Shown here one piece after another: positions 7,606-16,247 of a stretch of DNA of 64,000 bases. The position numbers and the translations under genes were made by a program. Every line of letters begins with the position of its first letter. The first letter of the stretch is position 1. The notes under the pieces are model-generated. The model saw nothing but the letters and a program-made list of their open reading frames with translations, made no database searches and was not told where the DNA came from. Source of the stretch: Natronoarchaeum philippinense (GTDB lineage Archaea; Halobacteriota; Halobacteria; Halobacteriales; Natronoarchaeaceae). The stretch lies in assembly GCF_900215575.1 (NCBI RefSeq), contig NZ_OBEJ01000004.1, forward strand, positions 79,082 to 143,081, written 5' to 3'.

Positions 7606-7641
7606 ATGCAAACGTTATCTGTACAGGGGCGATCCGGGTGA
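7606..7641 (+). CDS. Possible 11-codon leaderless upstream ORF coupled to GH2
   Basis: ATG at 7606 opens an 11-codon frame (MQTLSVQGRSG). Its TGA (7639-7641) overlaps the GTG start of the GH2 gene (7638-7640) in a GTGA junction. The TATA box at 7576-7583 would place the transcript start at this ATG. It may let ribosomes load on a leaderless message and re-initiate at the GTG, or it may be chance. A similar arrangement precedes the oxidoreductase gene at 52148. Confidence 0.35.
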   Translation: MQTLSVQGRSG

Positions 7642-10178
7642 CCGACCGAGACCGCGATCACACTGCGAACGAGACACCGGACGGAGGCGACCGAGGACTA
7701 GAACCGGGGCGTCCGAAAGACTGTCCGCTCGCTCCCGGGTCTAGCTCGAGACAGGTCAAGCCACTGCGAACGTGGACACTCGTTGACGACGACGCTACTG
7801 TTACGGTTCCGCACACTTGGAACGACGCGGATGCAGTCGACGGCACTACCGGCTACGAGAAGACGACAAAGCGGTACCGGACTACGATTCAGCCGCCAAG
7901 TGAGGACGATCGGCGGCTGTTTCTCCACTTCGAAGGCGCAAACAGGACTGCGACTGTCGAGATCGACGGCGAATCCGTAGCGACCCACGAAGGCGGCTAC
8001 ACCGCTTTCACCGTCGACGCGACCGACCACGTTCGATCGGACGAGCCGACGCCCGTCACCGTCACTGTCGACAACACCGACGACGCGGACGTTCCGCCGC
8101 TCGGCGGCGACTTCACGTTCTACGGCGGCCTCTATCGGCCCGTCTGGCGCGTCGAAACTGCCGACGTTCACATCGACGCGACCGACCACGGCTCCGCCGG
8201 CGTGTTCGTCGACACGCCAGTCGTGTCGTCAGACCGGGCGCGCGTCCGCGTTCGAACAACCGTTGTCAATGACCGTTCTGTCCCCGTCGACGCGGAACTC
8301 TCTCATCGTGTTCTCGACGCCGCTGGGAACGTCGTCACGACGATTTCGGAGTCACACGCCATTCCAGCCGGTGAAAGCGACGTCTTCGACATAGGGTGTC
8401 TCGTCGACGATCCGATGCTGTGGCAGCCCGACGAGCCCTACTGCTACTCTCTCGACACGACGGTAGCAGTTGAGGGTGACGCCGTCGATCGACTCCGATC
8501 GACGTTCGGAATTCGGGAGTTTGCGGTCGAAGACGGTCGCATCACGCTCAACGGAGAGCCGATCGCTCTTCGCGGCACCAGCCGCCACCAGAACATGGCG
8601 GGTGCCGGAAATGCTCTTTCGAACGCCCAGCACGCTGCAGATGTCGATCGGATCGCAGCGACCGGCGCGAACTTCCTTCGATTGGCCCACTACCCCCAAT
8701 CTCACGCTCTCCTCGACGCTGCCGACGAGGCTGGTCTGATCCTCTGGGAGGAGATCCCTGTCGTCAACGAGGTCACGGACTCGACGGCGTTCGTCGAAAA
8801 CTCCCGGCGCATGATCCGTGAGATGGTGCGTCAGCACTACAACCATCCTTCGATCGGCATCTGGGGGTTTATGAACGAACTGTTCATCCACACCGATGCC
8901 GATGACGAAGCAGCGGTCGACACTGTCCGCGAGCAAGCCGCCGGCCTCGACGAACTGCTCCGAACTGAGGATCCCTCCCGGCCGACAGCGATGGCGTGTC
9001 ACTACGACGAGGCCTACGCGGAAGCCGGACTCACCGAGATCCCCGACGTTCTCGGTTGGAATATGTATGTCGGATGGTACTACGAGGAACTCGACGCGGT
9101 CGGGGATGTCATCGACGAGTGGTTCGACACCGGGCCCGAGCAGGCCGAGATGGTGAGCGAGTACGGCGCCGGTGCGGACGCACGGCTTCACACCCACGAG
9201 CCGACGGCGTGGGATTTCACCGAGGAGTTCCAGAGCGAGTTTCACCGCCAGCACATCGCCGCGTTCGACGACCGCCCCGAACTGGCGGGCACGGTACAGT
9301 GGAACGCGTTCGACTTCTCGGCACCCATCCGCGACGATACGATCCCGGATATCAACCAGAAGGGTCTGATGACCTACGACAGGCAGCCGAAAGCGCCGTA
9401 TCACCTCTACAGGGCGTGGCTGTCGGACGACCCGACGATCCATATCGCAACGCGCAATTGGGACCGCCGCGCCGAGCGCGGCGTCGCACATCCGATCACC
9501 GTCTACAGCGATCTCGAATCGGTCGAACTGACAGTGAACGGTCGGTCGGTCGGCAAGCAGGCGCCCGGCGACGGCTACACCGCTACTTGGGAGATCTCGC
9601 TTTCGTCCGGGGAGAACACGCTGGTCGCCGAAGGACACACGCCAGACGGCACGACGGTTACCGACCGGGCCTCAGTCCAGCTCATTCCGTTCGATGTCGC
9701 CGCCACGGACGACATCCCCGAACAGGGGCTCTCGATCAACGTCGGCTCCCACCGTGACTTCGTGACCGACGATCGACTCTGGGCTTCCGGCGGCCCGTAC
9801 GACGACCGCGGGTGGGGGCACGTCGGCGGGACTACTGAGTCGAGTCTCGACCGCATCAACGGCACTGACGCCATCCCCCTGTATCAGCACTGGGTGGACG
9901 GCCTCGACAGATATCGTCTTGATCTTCCCGAGGGAAGCTACCGGCTGGAACTTGGCTTCTGTGAACTCGTTCACGACGACCCCGGACAGCGGGTCTTCGA
10001 TGTCACTGTCGGTGACTCCGTTCTCGTAGCCGACTTCGATCTCGTGGATGCCGTCGGCCCGAGCACCGCCGTTTCTTTCGACACGACTGTCACCGTTGAC
10101 GATGATCCCTTGTTTGTCGACTTTGCGGCCAGCGCGGGGACGCCGCTACTGAACACTTTGTCCGTCGACTCTATTTAA
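7638..10178 (+). CDS. Glycoside hydrolase family 2 (beta-galactosidase/beta-glucuronidase type)
   Basis: An 846-residue retaining exo-glycosidase. In order: sugar-binding jelly roll (about 45-180, with VPHTWND and FYGGLYRPVW), Ig-like domain (about 190-300), TIM barrel (about 305-600), a C-terminal Ig-like domain (about 620-690) and a malectin-like beta-sandwich (about 700-846). The acid/base is Glu414 in GFMNEL and the nucleophile is Glu508 in VSEYGAG. There is no signal peptide, so it acts in the cytoplasm on imported oligosaccharides. Family members cleave beta-galactosides, glucuronides or mannosides, and the sequence alone does not fix which. The GTG start overlaps an 11-codon upstream ORF. 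It is the first enzyme of the glycan-related set in this window. Confidence 0.92.
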   Translation: MTDRDRDHTANETPDGGDRGLEPGRPKDCPLAPGSSSRQVKPLRTWTLVDDDATVTVPHTWNDADAVDGTTGYEKTTKRYRTTIQPPSEDDRRLFLHFEGANRTATVEIDGESVATHEGGYTAFTVDATDHVRSDEPTPVTVTVDNTDDADVPPLGGDFTFYGGLYRPVWRVETADVHIDATDHGSAGVFVDTPVVSSDRARVRVRTTVVNDRSVPVDAELSHRVLDAAGNVVTTISESHAIPAGESDVFDIGCLVDDPMLWQPDEPYCYSLDTTVAVEGDAVDRLRSTFGIREFAVEDGRITLNGEPIALRGTSRHQNMAGAGNALSNAQHAADVDRIAATGANFLRLAHYPQSHALLDAADEAGLILWEEIPVVNEVTDSTAFVENSRRMIREMVRQHYNHPSIGIWGFMNELFIHTDADDEAAVDTVREQAAGLDELLRTEDPSRPTAMACHYDEAYAEAGLTEIPDVLGWNMYVGWYYEELDAVGDVIDEWFDTGPEQAEMVSEYGAGADARLHTHEPTAWDFTEEFQSEFHRQHIAAFDDRPELAGTVQWNAFDFSAPIRDDTIPDINQKGLMTYDRQPKAPYHLYRAWLSDDPTIHIATRNWDRRAERGVAHPITVYSDLESVELTVNGRSVGKQAPGDGYTATWEISLSSGENTLVAEGHTPDGTTVTDRASVQLIPFDVAATDDIPEQGLSINVGSHRDFVTDDRLWASGGPYDDRGWGHVGGTTESSLDRINGTDAIPLYQHWVDGLDRYRLDLPEGSYRLELGFCELVHDDPGQRVFDVTVGDSVLVADFDLVDAVGPSTAVSFDTTVTVDDDPLFVDFAASAGTPLLNTLSVDSI

Positions 10179-10583
10179 CGCTACAATTACTATTCGACAC
10201 TATTGTCTTGTTTCTGTCATAATTTCACAGTCCTACTGAAATCCCATAGAGGCTATCGGCTACTAACCAAAGACTGCTTTATTCCGATCCTAATATTGAA
10301 CTTATATATTTTCAGGACTAGAAATGTTCAATCTCTAAAACAGATTCGGTAAATAGAACTCATTATTCCAATAGAGATTCTCAATGTCCTTGTATGAGTA
10401 AAGAAACATTAATGTCTAGATTGCTGTTATTTATAAAATATTTTAGTAATCAACAAACCATATATTTCTCACCAGCCTCGTCACGATCGAAGCTCGGGGG
10501 GACAGTCCCTCTTCTTCTTCCTCTTCTTCTCGGTCCTTTTGACACCGAAACTACTATTCGCCTGCCCGAGAAAACAGGTCATA
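10179..10583. other. AT-rich intergenic region between GH2 and rdfA
   Basis: About 400 bases, mostly AT-rich (10190-10470), with no credible gene. AACCATATATTTCTC at 10457-10471 is the best promoter candidate for rdfA but is more than 110 bases from its ATG, which would imply a leader. A pyrimidine-rich stretch (CTTCTTCTTCCTCTTCTTCT) lies at 10510-10529. Confidence 0.45.
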
Positions 10584-11204
10584 ATGAACGATCGTAGTTC
10601 CGGTCCCGGACCTGCACCCAAAGTCGCACGCATCATTCAAAAATACGACCTCGACGGGTTCGGTGACGAACTCGAAGCACGCTGGACACAGCCGGACGAC
10701 AGGGAGAGTCTCCGAGACCTCGCCGATCGGCTCAACGAGCACGTCGTCCGCGCTGCGCTGGCAGACGCAGACGTCGAGACGCTTACTGACGACGTTCAGC
10801 ATCTATACGAGATCCTCAACGGCGACGCCGGCAGCGCGGGCGAGCAGACACAGGTCGCGCGGCGTCTGGAACGTCAGGGCGTCGATGTCGACTCGTTGAC
10901 TGACGACTTCGCCTCCTACCAGGCTGTTCGGACCTATCTGACGAACTATCGCGGTGCCTCGCTTCCCGACGGTGACGACGAGGAGGTCAGAGAAACTGAA
11001 GCCCAAAACGTCGAACAGCTTCGCCAGCGGACTGCCACGATCACCGACAGCAAGGTCGACCGTCTCGTGAACACTGACCGTCTGGAGATCGGCCCCCACC
11101 GCATCCTCGCCGACGTTCAGGTTCTCTGTGAGTCCTGTGGGAAGCAGTACGACGCTGCCGAACTGTTCCGGCGTGGGTCGTGCGAGTGCGGCGGGAAACC
11201 CTAA
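10584..11204 (+). CDS. rdfA: Rod-determining factor RdfA
   Basis: A 206-residue haloarchaeal protein matching the RdfA family, which in Haloferax volcanii is required for the rod cell shape. It opens with a basic/hydrophobic segment (KVARIIQKYDLDGFGDELEARW), is mostly helical in the middle, and ends in a probable zinc-binding tail with Cys182, Cys185, Cys200 and Cys202 (CESCGKQYDAAELFRRGSCEC). The ATG at 10584 gives the usual start; the frame is open to 10539. It is convergent with the SMC-related gene at 11295-13265. I recall that pairing from other haloarchaea, which supports both calls. Two hairpins separate them. Confidence 0.85.
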   Translation: MNDRSSGPGPAPKVARIIQKYDLDGFGDELEARWTQPDDRESLRDLADRLNEHVVRAALADADVETLTDDVQHLYEILNGDAGSAGEQTQVARRLERQGVDVDSLTDDFASYQAVRTYLTNYRGASLPDGDDEEVRETEAQNVEQLRQRTATITDSKVDRLVNTDRLEIGPHRILADVQVLCESCGKQYDAAELFRRGSCECGGKP

Positions 11205-11221
11205 CAGGACAACTTCTGTTA
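11202..11221. terminator. Hairpin 1 between convergent genes
   Basis: TAACAG...CTGTTA forms a 6-bp perfect stem with an 8-base loop starting inside the rdfA stop codon. It is near-identical to a second hairpin 49 bases on. Position and symmetry suggest a bidirectional terminator. Confidence 0.5.
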
Positions 11222-11250
11222 TGAGTTTTATCTCTCGCCGTCAGAAAGCC

Positions 11251-11270
11251 TAACAAAACAACTTTTGTTA
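11251..11270. terminator. Hairpin 2 between convergent genes
   Basis: TAACAAAA-CAAC-TTTTGTTA is a perfect 8-bp inverted repeat with a 4-base loop. Read on either strand it ends in a T-run, suiting termination of both rdfA and the SMC-related gene. Confidence 0.55.
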
Positions 11271-11294
11271 TGGGACCGCCCCGGACCGTCTCTC

Positions 11295-13265
11295 TCAGAT
11301 TTCGCGGATCCGGTCGTGGCGGTCCGGCAGCGCTGCGGAGTCTTCGGGCAGGAGCGCAACGACGAGGAAGTCGGTAAACTCCTCGAAGTGTTCGATCAGC
11401 AGGGCGATCCGGTCGGAGTCGATGGCTTCCAGCGAGTCCAGTAGCATGAACGGCACCGTCTCGTACACCTCGTGGGCGAGATAGCCCGCCAGCGCGAACA
11501 CCAGCCCCGTCACCTCGCGCTCGCTCTCGCTGAGGTGGTCGATCGTGTCCTCGTAGGCCTGCCCGTCGTCGGTGCTCCGGACGACGTGCAGCGAGAACGA
11601 GGCCTGCTCGACGCCGCGTCCGCCCGAGCTACCTGTGTCTGCCACTCGCTCGATCCAGATCCGGGCGAGGTTGTCGTACGCGAGCACGTCGAGCAGTGCG
11701 TCCATCTGCTCGTTGAACGAGTCGATCGCGTCCTGCTCGATGCGCTCGATGCGCGTCCGTAGCGTCTCGAGTTCCTCGACGATCTCCTCGCGTCGCTCCT
11801 TGAGTTCGGATTCCGTTTCGAGTTCGGCTTCGATCTCTTCGATCTCCTCGACTGTGGTTTCGAGCTCTCGCTCCAGTCGTCCGAGTTCGAACTCGAGCTG
11901 GTTCGCCCGCTTGTTCAGATCCAGCAGGCTTTCTCCCTCGTCGGCGTCGTCCTGTTCGCTCGTCTCGGATTCGAGTTCGTCGACCTCGTCTTCGACGAGC
12001 TCGATGTCGGCTTCTAGCTCCGAGCGCTGTTCTCGTAGCTCCTCGATCCGTTCTTCTCGCGTTTCGATCTCGTTGTCCGCGCTTTCGATCTCTCTTGTCA
12101 GCCGCTCCTTGCGCTCTCGCACTTGCTCGATTTCGTCGCGATCCGCTCGAAGCGTTTCGATCTCGTCCTCGACCTGTTTTTGCTCGTTGAGCTTCGATTG
12201 CTGGAGCGATCGAACCCGGTCGATCGTCGCTTCGATCGTCTCCCGCTCGACCTCGGATCCGCACGTCCAGCACGTCACGACCCCGTCGTCGACCAGCTGA
12301 TCGGTCAACGTCCCGCTATCGTCCTCCGTCGAGAGCGCTTCGCGCACTTCCGGGTGGGTTCCCTCGAGCATCTCCTCGTTGAACTGGACGATGTTTTGGA
12401 GCTGTCGCACCGCCTCATCGAGGCTCTGCTCGCGGCTCTGTAGTCGCTCGATCTCGGCCTCGATCTCGCTCACGTCTCTCGTATCGTCGACCGATAGCGC
12501 TTCGCGCTCGTCGAGCAGCTCCGCACGATTGTCCTGTATCGCTTCGAGGCTCTCGCGTTCGGTCTCTAGGTCGAACCGTACGTCTTCGAGCGACGACCGC
12601 AACTCGCTCAGTTCGTCGAGCTTCTCGTCTAACTCGTCGGGTTTGTCGCTTTGCTCTTGTTGTTCGGCGTCCGTCGCTTCGATCGTCTCCTGTACGTCCT
12701 CTAGCTCCGAGCGCTTGTCGTCGATCTTCGATTCGAGCTTCGTCCGTTCTTCTTCGAGTTCGGGCAACCTATCCTTCAGGTCGTCGAGCCGTTCGATGTC
12801 CTGTGTGATCTCTCGCTTCTCGTTCGCTCGACGCCGTATGTTGGATTCGATCGCTTCGGTGTCGACGGGCTGGAGGATGATCTCCCGCAGGTCGCCTTTC
12901 GTCATCACCGCCCTTCGCGCGTCGTTCGACTCTAGGAGAAACGCGAACAGCTCGGCCTGTTGTGGGTCTTCGAGGTACGGCTCACCGTCCGTGACGATGC
13001 TGCTGCCCGCGCGAGTGAGCGTCCTGTCGTACGTTTCGCCGCCGATCTCCAACTCGGCACGGCCTTCCTCTGCGTCGGCTTTCAGCGTCGCGGCGTCGCT
13101 CCCGAGCGCCGCCATGAATGCCTGTAGCAGCGACGTTCGGTTCGTCGCGTTGCGTCCGGTCAGCGCCGTGACGCCCGGTTCGATAGATAGTTCGGTTTCG
13201 TCGATCCCGCCGACGTTTCGCACGCGGAGGGTAGCAGTCTGTTGTTTTGGTTGCTTTTGGGACAT
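11295..13265 (-). CDS. Archaea-specific SMC-related protein
   Basis: A 656-residue Rad50/SMC-like protein. It has an N-terminal half-ATPase (about 1-135), a long coiled coil (about 140-540) with a CWTC zinc-hook-like turn at Cys332-Cys335, and a C-terminal half-ATPase (about 545-656) with a signature-like LSESEREVTGL near 577 and Walker B FMLLDSLEAID (Asp610). The Walker A motif at 37-44 reads GRNATNRT: the glycine and the catalytic lysine of GxNGxGKT are replaced, so ATP binding may be altered. The family is typical of haloarchaea and is recalled next to rdfA (as with the Smc-like Sph3 gene of Haloferax), suggesting a role in shape, chromosome organisation or a shared complex. Confidence 0.88.
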   Translation of the reverse strand: MSQKQPKQQTATLRVRNVGGIDETELSIEPGVTALTGRNATNRTSLLQAFMAALGSDAATLKADAEEGRAELEIGGETYDRTLTRAGSSIVTDGEPYLEDPQQAELFAFLLESNDARRAVMTKGDLREIILQPVDTEAIESNIRRRANEKREITQDIERLDDLKDRLPELEEERTKLESKIDDKRSELEDVQETIEATDAEQQEQSDKPDELDEKLDELSELRSSLEDVRFDLETERESLEAIQDNRAELLDEREALSVDDTRDVSEIEAEIERLQSREQSLDEAVRQLQNIVQFNEEMLEGTHPEVREALSTEDDSGTLTDQLVDDGVVTCWTCGSEVERETIEATIDRVRSLQQSKLNEQKQVEDEIETLRADRDEIEQVRERKERLTREIESADNEIETREERIEELREQRSELEADIELVEDEVDELESETSEQDDADEGESLLDLNKRANQLEFELGRLERELETTVEEIEEIEAELETESELKERREEIVEELETLRTRIERIEQDAIDSFNEQMDALLDVLAYDNLARIWIERVADTGSSGGRGVEQASFSLHVVRSTDDGQAYEDTIDHLSESEREVTGLVFALAGYLAHEVYETVPFMLLDSLEAIDSDRIALLIEHFEEFTDFLVVALLPEDSAALPDRHDRIREI

Positions 13266-13366
13266 TATGCTATGTTGTCCCGGGCGAGTTGAAAAAGCCT
13301 TGGGGTAGCGGCTCCGATCGTTCGGGGCCCGGTCGGCGTTTGCGGCGAGTCAATCGCTACCGGCGC

Positions 13367-14128
13367 TCAGGCGTATCTGAGTTTGATGCTGATCGTCTGT
13401 GCGATGTTGGTCAGGCGCTCCGGGATCGTCTCCTCGAATCGCTCTCCGGTCATCCGACTGATCGGGGCGGCGACGCTGATCGCCGCGTCGGGCTGATCTC
13501 CCTCCTGTGTGATCGGTGCAGCGACGCTCCGAATACCTTCGATTCGCTCTTGGCGGCCGTATGCCATCTCTTCCTCTCGAATCTGGTCTAGCTCCGTCAG
13601 TAGCTCTTCGCGCGACGTGATCGTATTCGGGCCGTGTTCGTCGAGCCCCCGTCGCTCAATGACGTCCTCGACGCGCTCCTCGGGAAGACTTGCGAGGATA
13701 GCTTTTCCGCCGGCCGAAGTGTGGATCGGTAGTCTCACTCCTGTGAACGTATCTGTCTCAACGGTTTCGTCCCCTTTGGCGATGTAGACGTGTGCCGAGT
13801 AGCCGTGATCGAACACACAGAGGCTCACCTTGTCCTCGAACTCGTCGGCGAGCTGGTCGACCTTCGGTTTTGCGTACTGATACAGCCGCGTCTGGCTTCG
13901 GCGGTGTCCGCCGTCTTCGAGAAATCGATAGCCGATGTCGTACTTCTGCTCACGGCGAACCACGTACTCACAGTCGTGGAGCGTCTTGAGATGGCTGTGG
14001 ACCGTACTCACCGGGATGTCTAACTGTCTGGCGAGTTCGGAGACGCCGACCGCCCCGTCGGCTTCCCGTATCTCGCTGACGACCTCGAAAGCCGTTTGAA
14101 CCGCCTTTATCTCGCTGTTTTCAGTCAT
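13367..14128 (-). CDS. IclR family transcriptional regulator
   Basis: A 253-residue regulator. A winged helix-turn-helix covers about residues 8-70 (VGVSELARQLDIPVSTVHSHLKTLHDCEYV). The ligand-binding IclR domain covers about 80-250 (LPIHTSAGGKAILASLPEE, IRSVAAPI, AAISVAAPISRM). IclR proteins sense small carbon metabolites and control adjacent catabolic genes; haloarchaeal members regulate sugar degradation. It sits between the SMC-related gene and the start of the main glycan-degradation run, so it is the natural candidate regulator for 14.7-44 kb, although no operator can be defined by eye. TATAAAT at 14154-14160 is 26-32 bases upstream of the ATG on its strand, giving a leaderless promoter. 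Confidence 0.93.
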   Translation of the reverse strand: MTENSEIKAVQTAFEVVSEIREADGAVGVSELARQLDIPVSTVHSHLKTLHDCEYVVRREQKYDIGYRFLEDGGHRRSQTRLYQYAKPKVDQLADEFEDKVSLCVFDHGYSAHVYIAKGDETVETDTFTGVRLPIHTSAGGKAILASLPEERVEDVIERRGLDEHGPNTITSREELLTELDQIREEEMAYGRQERIEGIRSVAAPITQEGDQPDAAISVAAPISRMTGERFEETIPERLTNIAQTISIKLRYA

Positions 14129-14729
14129 ATTCCCTGTTCATGTCTTCCGGGTGTATAAATCTTTCAATGATGATGGATTGTACGACTCAGGCTGTCTACA
14201 GCGGCTGTGGAGGCAGTTCTCAGATCCATTCTCCGTGACACGGACTCTCACAGGCCTCTTTAACGATCTTCCGTCTCAAAAACAGCTCATTACGGTCTCT
14301 ACAGCCTGTTCTATACGGCGTTCACTATCGCGGGACTCTCCTTCCTGCTTCGAGTTCTATATCGGGTTATTTGCCGATATTTAGGACCTAGTGACTGAAT
14401 GAGAAAGTTTTCTAAATACATGGGGTAGAATTATAGCAACGAGGTCTGTCTACGATACCAGTCATACCGACGCAGTATTGCGGTTTTCCGATGACAAAGT
14501 TCCATTTCTGTCGGCCATTACCATCATATTGTATCCGACAGCGTCGGATCTATTTTGTCTACACCCCTGCTTTGTTTATATACTCTCCATCCTGTTTCCC
14601 CTATTACTGAAATATCATGGTTATTCATCCATCATTGTCGGAAATAGATCTACTCCAACTTCACACACACCATACGATGCCAACCACATCGTTTATAATT
14701 GCTCTCGTTCTGTTGGACTACGCTGTCCC
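14129..14729. other. AT-rich divergent region between the IclR gene and the glucoamylase-like gene
   Basis: About 600 bases of lower GC than the flanking genes, with no defensible gene. The frame of the downstream enzyme stays open back to 14478, but the translated extension is hydrophobic and cysteine-rich and lacks haloarchaeal coding bias. Promoter elements: TATAAAT (14154-14160, for the IclR gene) and TTTATAATT (14691-14699, for the gene at 14730). Divergent placement makes this a good candidate for IclR operators. Confidence 0.5.
14691..14699 (+). promoter_or_regulatory. TATA box of the cytoplasmic glucoamylase-like gene
   Basis: TTTATAATT lies 31-39 bases before the ATG at 14730, supporting that start over the longer open frame from 14478. 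Confidence 0.5.
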
Positions 14730-16115
14730 ATGACAAAGACTGGAAGTTCGCAGCGTCGAGCGTCGACGCCGCGCGAACGCGATTGTAGTACCTCTCGCCG
14801 TTCGGGGGACGACGCGACGTTGCTGACCGACGGCGGTGTCGCCCGTAGTTCGACCGACGAATGCATGCGAACAGTCGTCAGCGACGCATATCGCTTCTTC
14901 GAGACGTTCGAAACCGACGCCGGGCTGATCCCGGACAACGTCGTCCTCGACGACGGTGATGTCGTCGACATCGATACTCGAACCTCGCCATCGAACGTAG
15001 CGATGGATATGCTCAGTACGGTCGCCGCCGCCGAGCTCGACATCATCGAGAACTCGACGGCCCGCGACCGGCTTCGCACGACGCTCTCGACGCTCGAAGG
15101 CGTCGAGAAGTGGAACGGTCTGTTCTACCGCTGGTACGACGCCGAAGATGGATCGCTTGCGGTTCACGAGTCGGCGCGCCACATTTCGACGGTCGACAAC
15201 GGCCACCTGACTGCCGCGTTTGCTGTCGTTGCACAGGCGTTCCCCGACCTTCACGACGCCGCTCGATCGCTGCTCGAAGCCGAGGACTATTCGGGCTTTC
15301 TCGCGGACGACGGCACGATGCTGGGCGCGTACTACTTCGACCGTGACGGTGACGGTCCGGGGTTCAGCGAGTGGGCGTACGACCAGATCAACAGCGAACC
15401 TCGCGTTGCCAGCTACGTCGCCATCGGGAAGGGTGACTTCCCGGAATCGCACTGGTGGCAGCCGCGCAGGACCGCGCTCCCGGACGAATCGGAGTACCAG
15501 CAACGTCCTGACGGCGAGTGGCGGAGCTACGACGGCGTCGAGGTGTTCGAGGGCTGCTACGAGTACGCGGGTAACCGGGCCGTCCCGACGTGGGGCGGAG
15601 CGATGTTCGAGGCGTTGATGCCCTCGCTGTTCATCAAGGAAAAGGAGCTCAGCCCCGGCGCGTGGGCGCCGAACAACTACAACCACGTTCAGGCTCACCG
15701 CGCCTTCGCGGCCGAAAACGACTGGCCCGTCTGGGGGCTGTCCTCGTGTGGGCTTCCGGACGGATACGGCACCTTCGGCGTCCCGCAGCTGGGCGAGTGG
15801 GACGGGCGCTACGAAGGTGGACCGTGGGTGACGCCCCACGCCGTTGGCCTCGCCGCGATGTACGATCCCGAGGCGGCCGCCGAGGCGCTCGACTCGTTGG
15901 TCGAACTCGGTGTCGACGGTCCCTACGGGCTGTACGATTCGGTCAACGCCGAGACCGGCGAAGTCACCGAGAAGTACTACTCGCTCGATCAGGGGATGCT
16001 CCTTTCGGGGCTGGCCAACGCCCTTACCGATGGGGCGCTCCGCGAGTATTTCCACGCCGATCCCGTCGGCTCTCGCCCCGAGCATCTGCTCGAACGCGAG
16101 CAGTTTTCGCTGTAA
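14730..16115 (+). CDS. Glucoamylase-like (PF10091, GH144-like) protein, no signal peptide
   Basis: A 461-residue (alpha/alpha)6-barrel-type protein. Recognisable family blocks: WNGLFYRWYD, ISTVDNGHL, RVASYVAIGKGD, SHWW, TWGGAMFEALMPSLF, WGLSSCGLPDGYGTFGVPQLG, VTPHAVGLAAMYDPEAA and GPYGLYDSVN near the end. Proteins of this fold include GH144 endo-beta-1,2-glucanases; other substrates are possible. The N-terminus is Ser/Thr/Arg-rich with no Sec or Tat signal, so it would act inside the cell. That contrasts with the Tat-exported relative at 30889-32319. I chose the ATG at 14730 from the TATA box. The IclR gene is divergently transcribed next to it. Confidence 0.8.
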   Translation: MTKTGSSQRRASTPRERDCSTSRRSGDDATLLTDGGVARSSTDECMRTVVSDAYRFFETFETDAGLIPDNVVLDDGDVVDIDTRTSPSNVAMDMLSTVAAAELDIIENSTARDRLRTTLSTLEGVEKWNGLFYRWYDAEDGSLAVHESARHISTVDNGHLTAAFAVVAQAFPDLHDAARSLLEAEDYSGFLADDGTMLGAYYFDRDGDGPGFSEWAYDQINSEPRVASYVAIGKGDFPESHWWQPRRTALPDESEYQQRPDGEWRSYDGVEVFEGCYEYAGNRAVPTWGGAMFEALMPSLFIKEKELSPGAWAPNNYNHVQAHRAFAAENDWPVWGLSSCGLPDGYGTFGVPQLGEWDGRYEGGPWVTPHAVGLAAMYDPEAAAEALDSLVELGVDGPYGLYDSVNAETGEVTEKYYSLDQGMLLSGLANALTDGALREYFHADPVGSRPEHLLEREQFSL

Positions 16116-16247
16116 TCTCCGATGCTGGTTGCGGCGAGGTCGAACGACGCCTTTCGGCGGTGTCGATCCGAGAAAATCTCTCCCTCTGCGGGCGGCCTGT
16201 CGCAAGCAGTTACGATGTTCGCCTGACGGCGCGGCGTCGAAGCCGAA

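Noticed and set aside
14718..16205. Minus-strand open frame of 495 codons
   Set aside because: It is antisense to the glucoamylase-like gene, an effect of GC-rich codon usage; the product is arginine-rich and matches no family.
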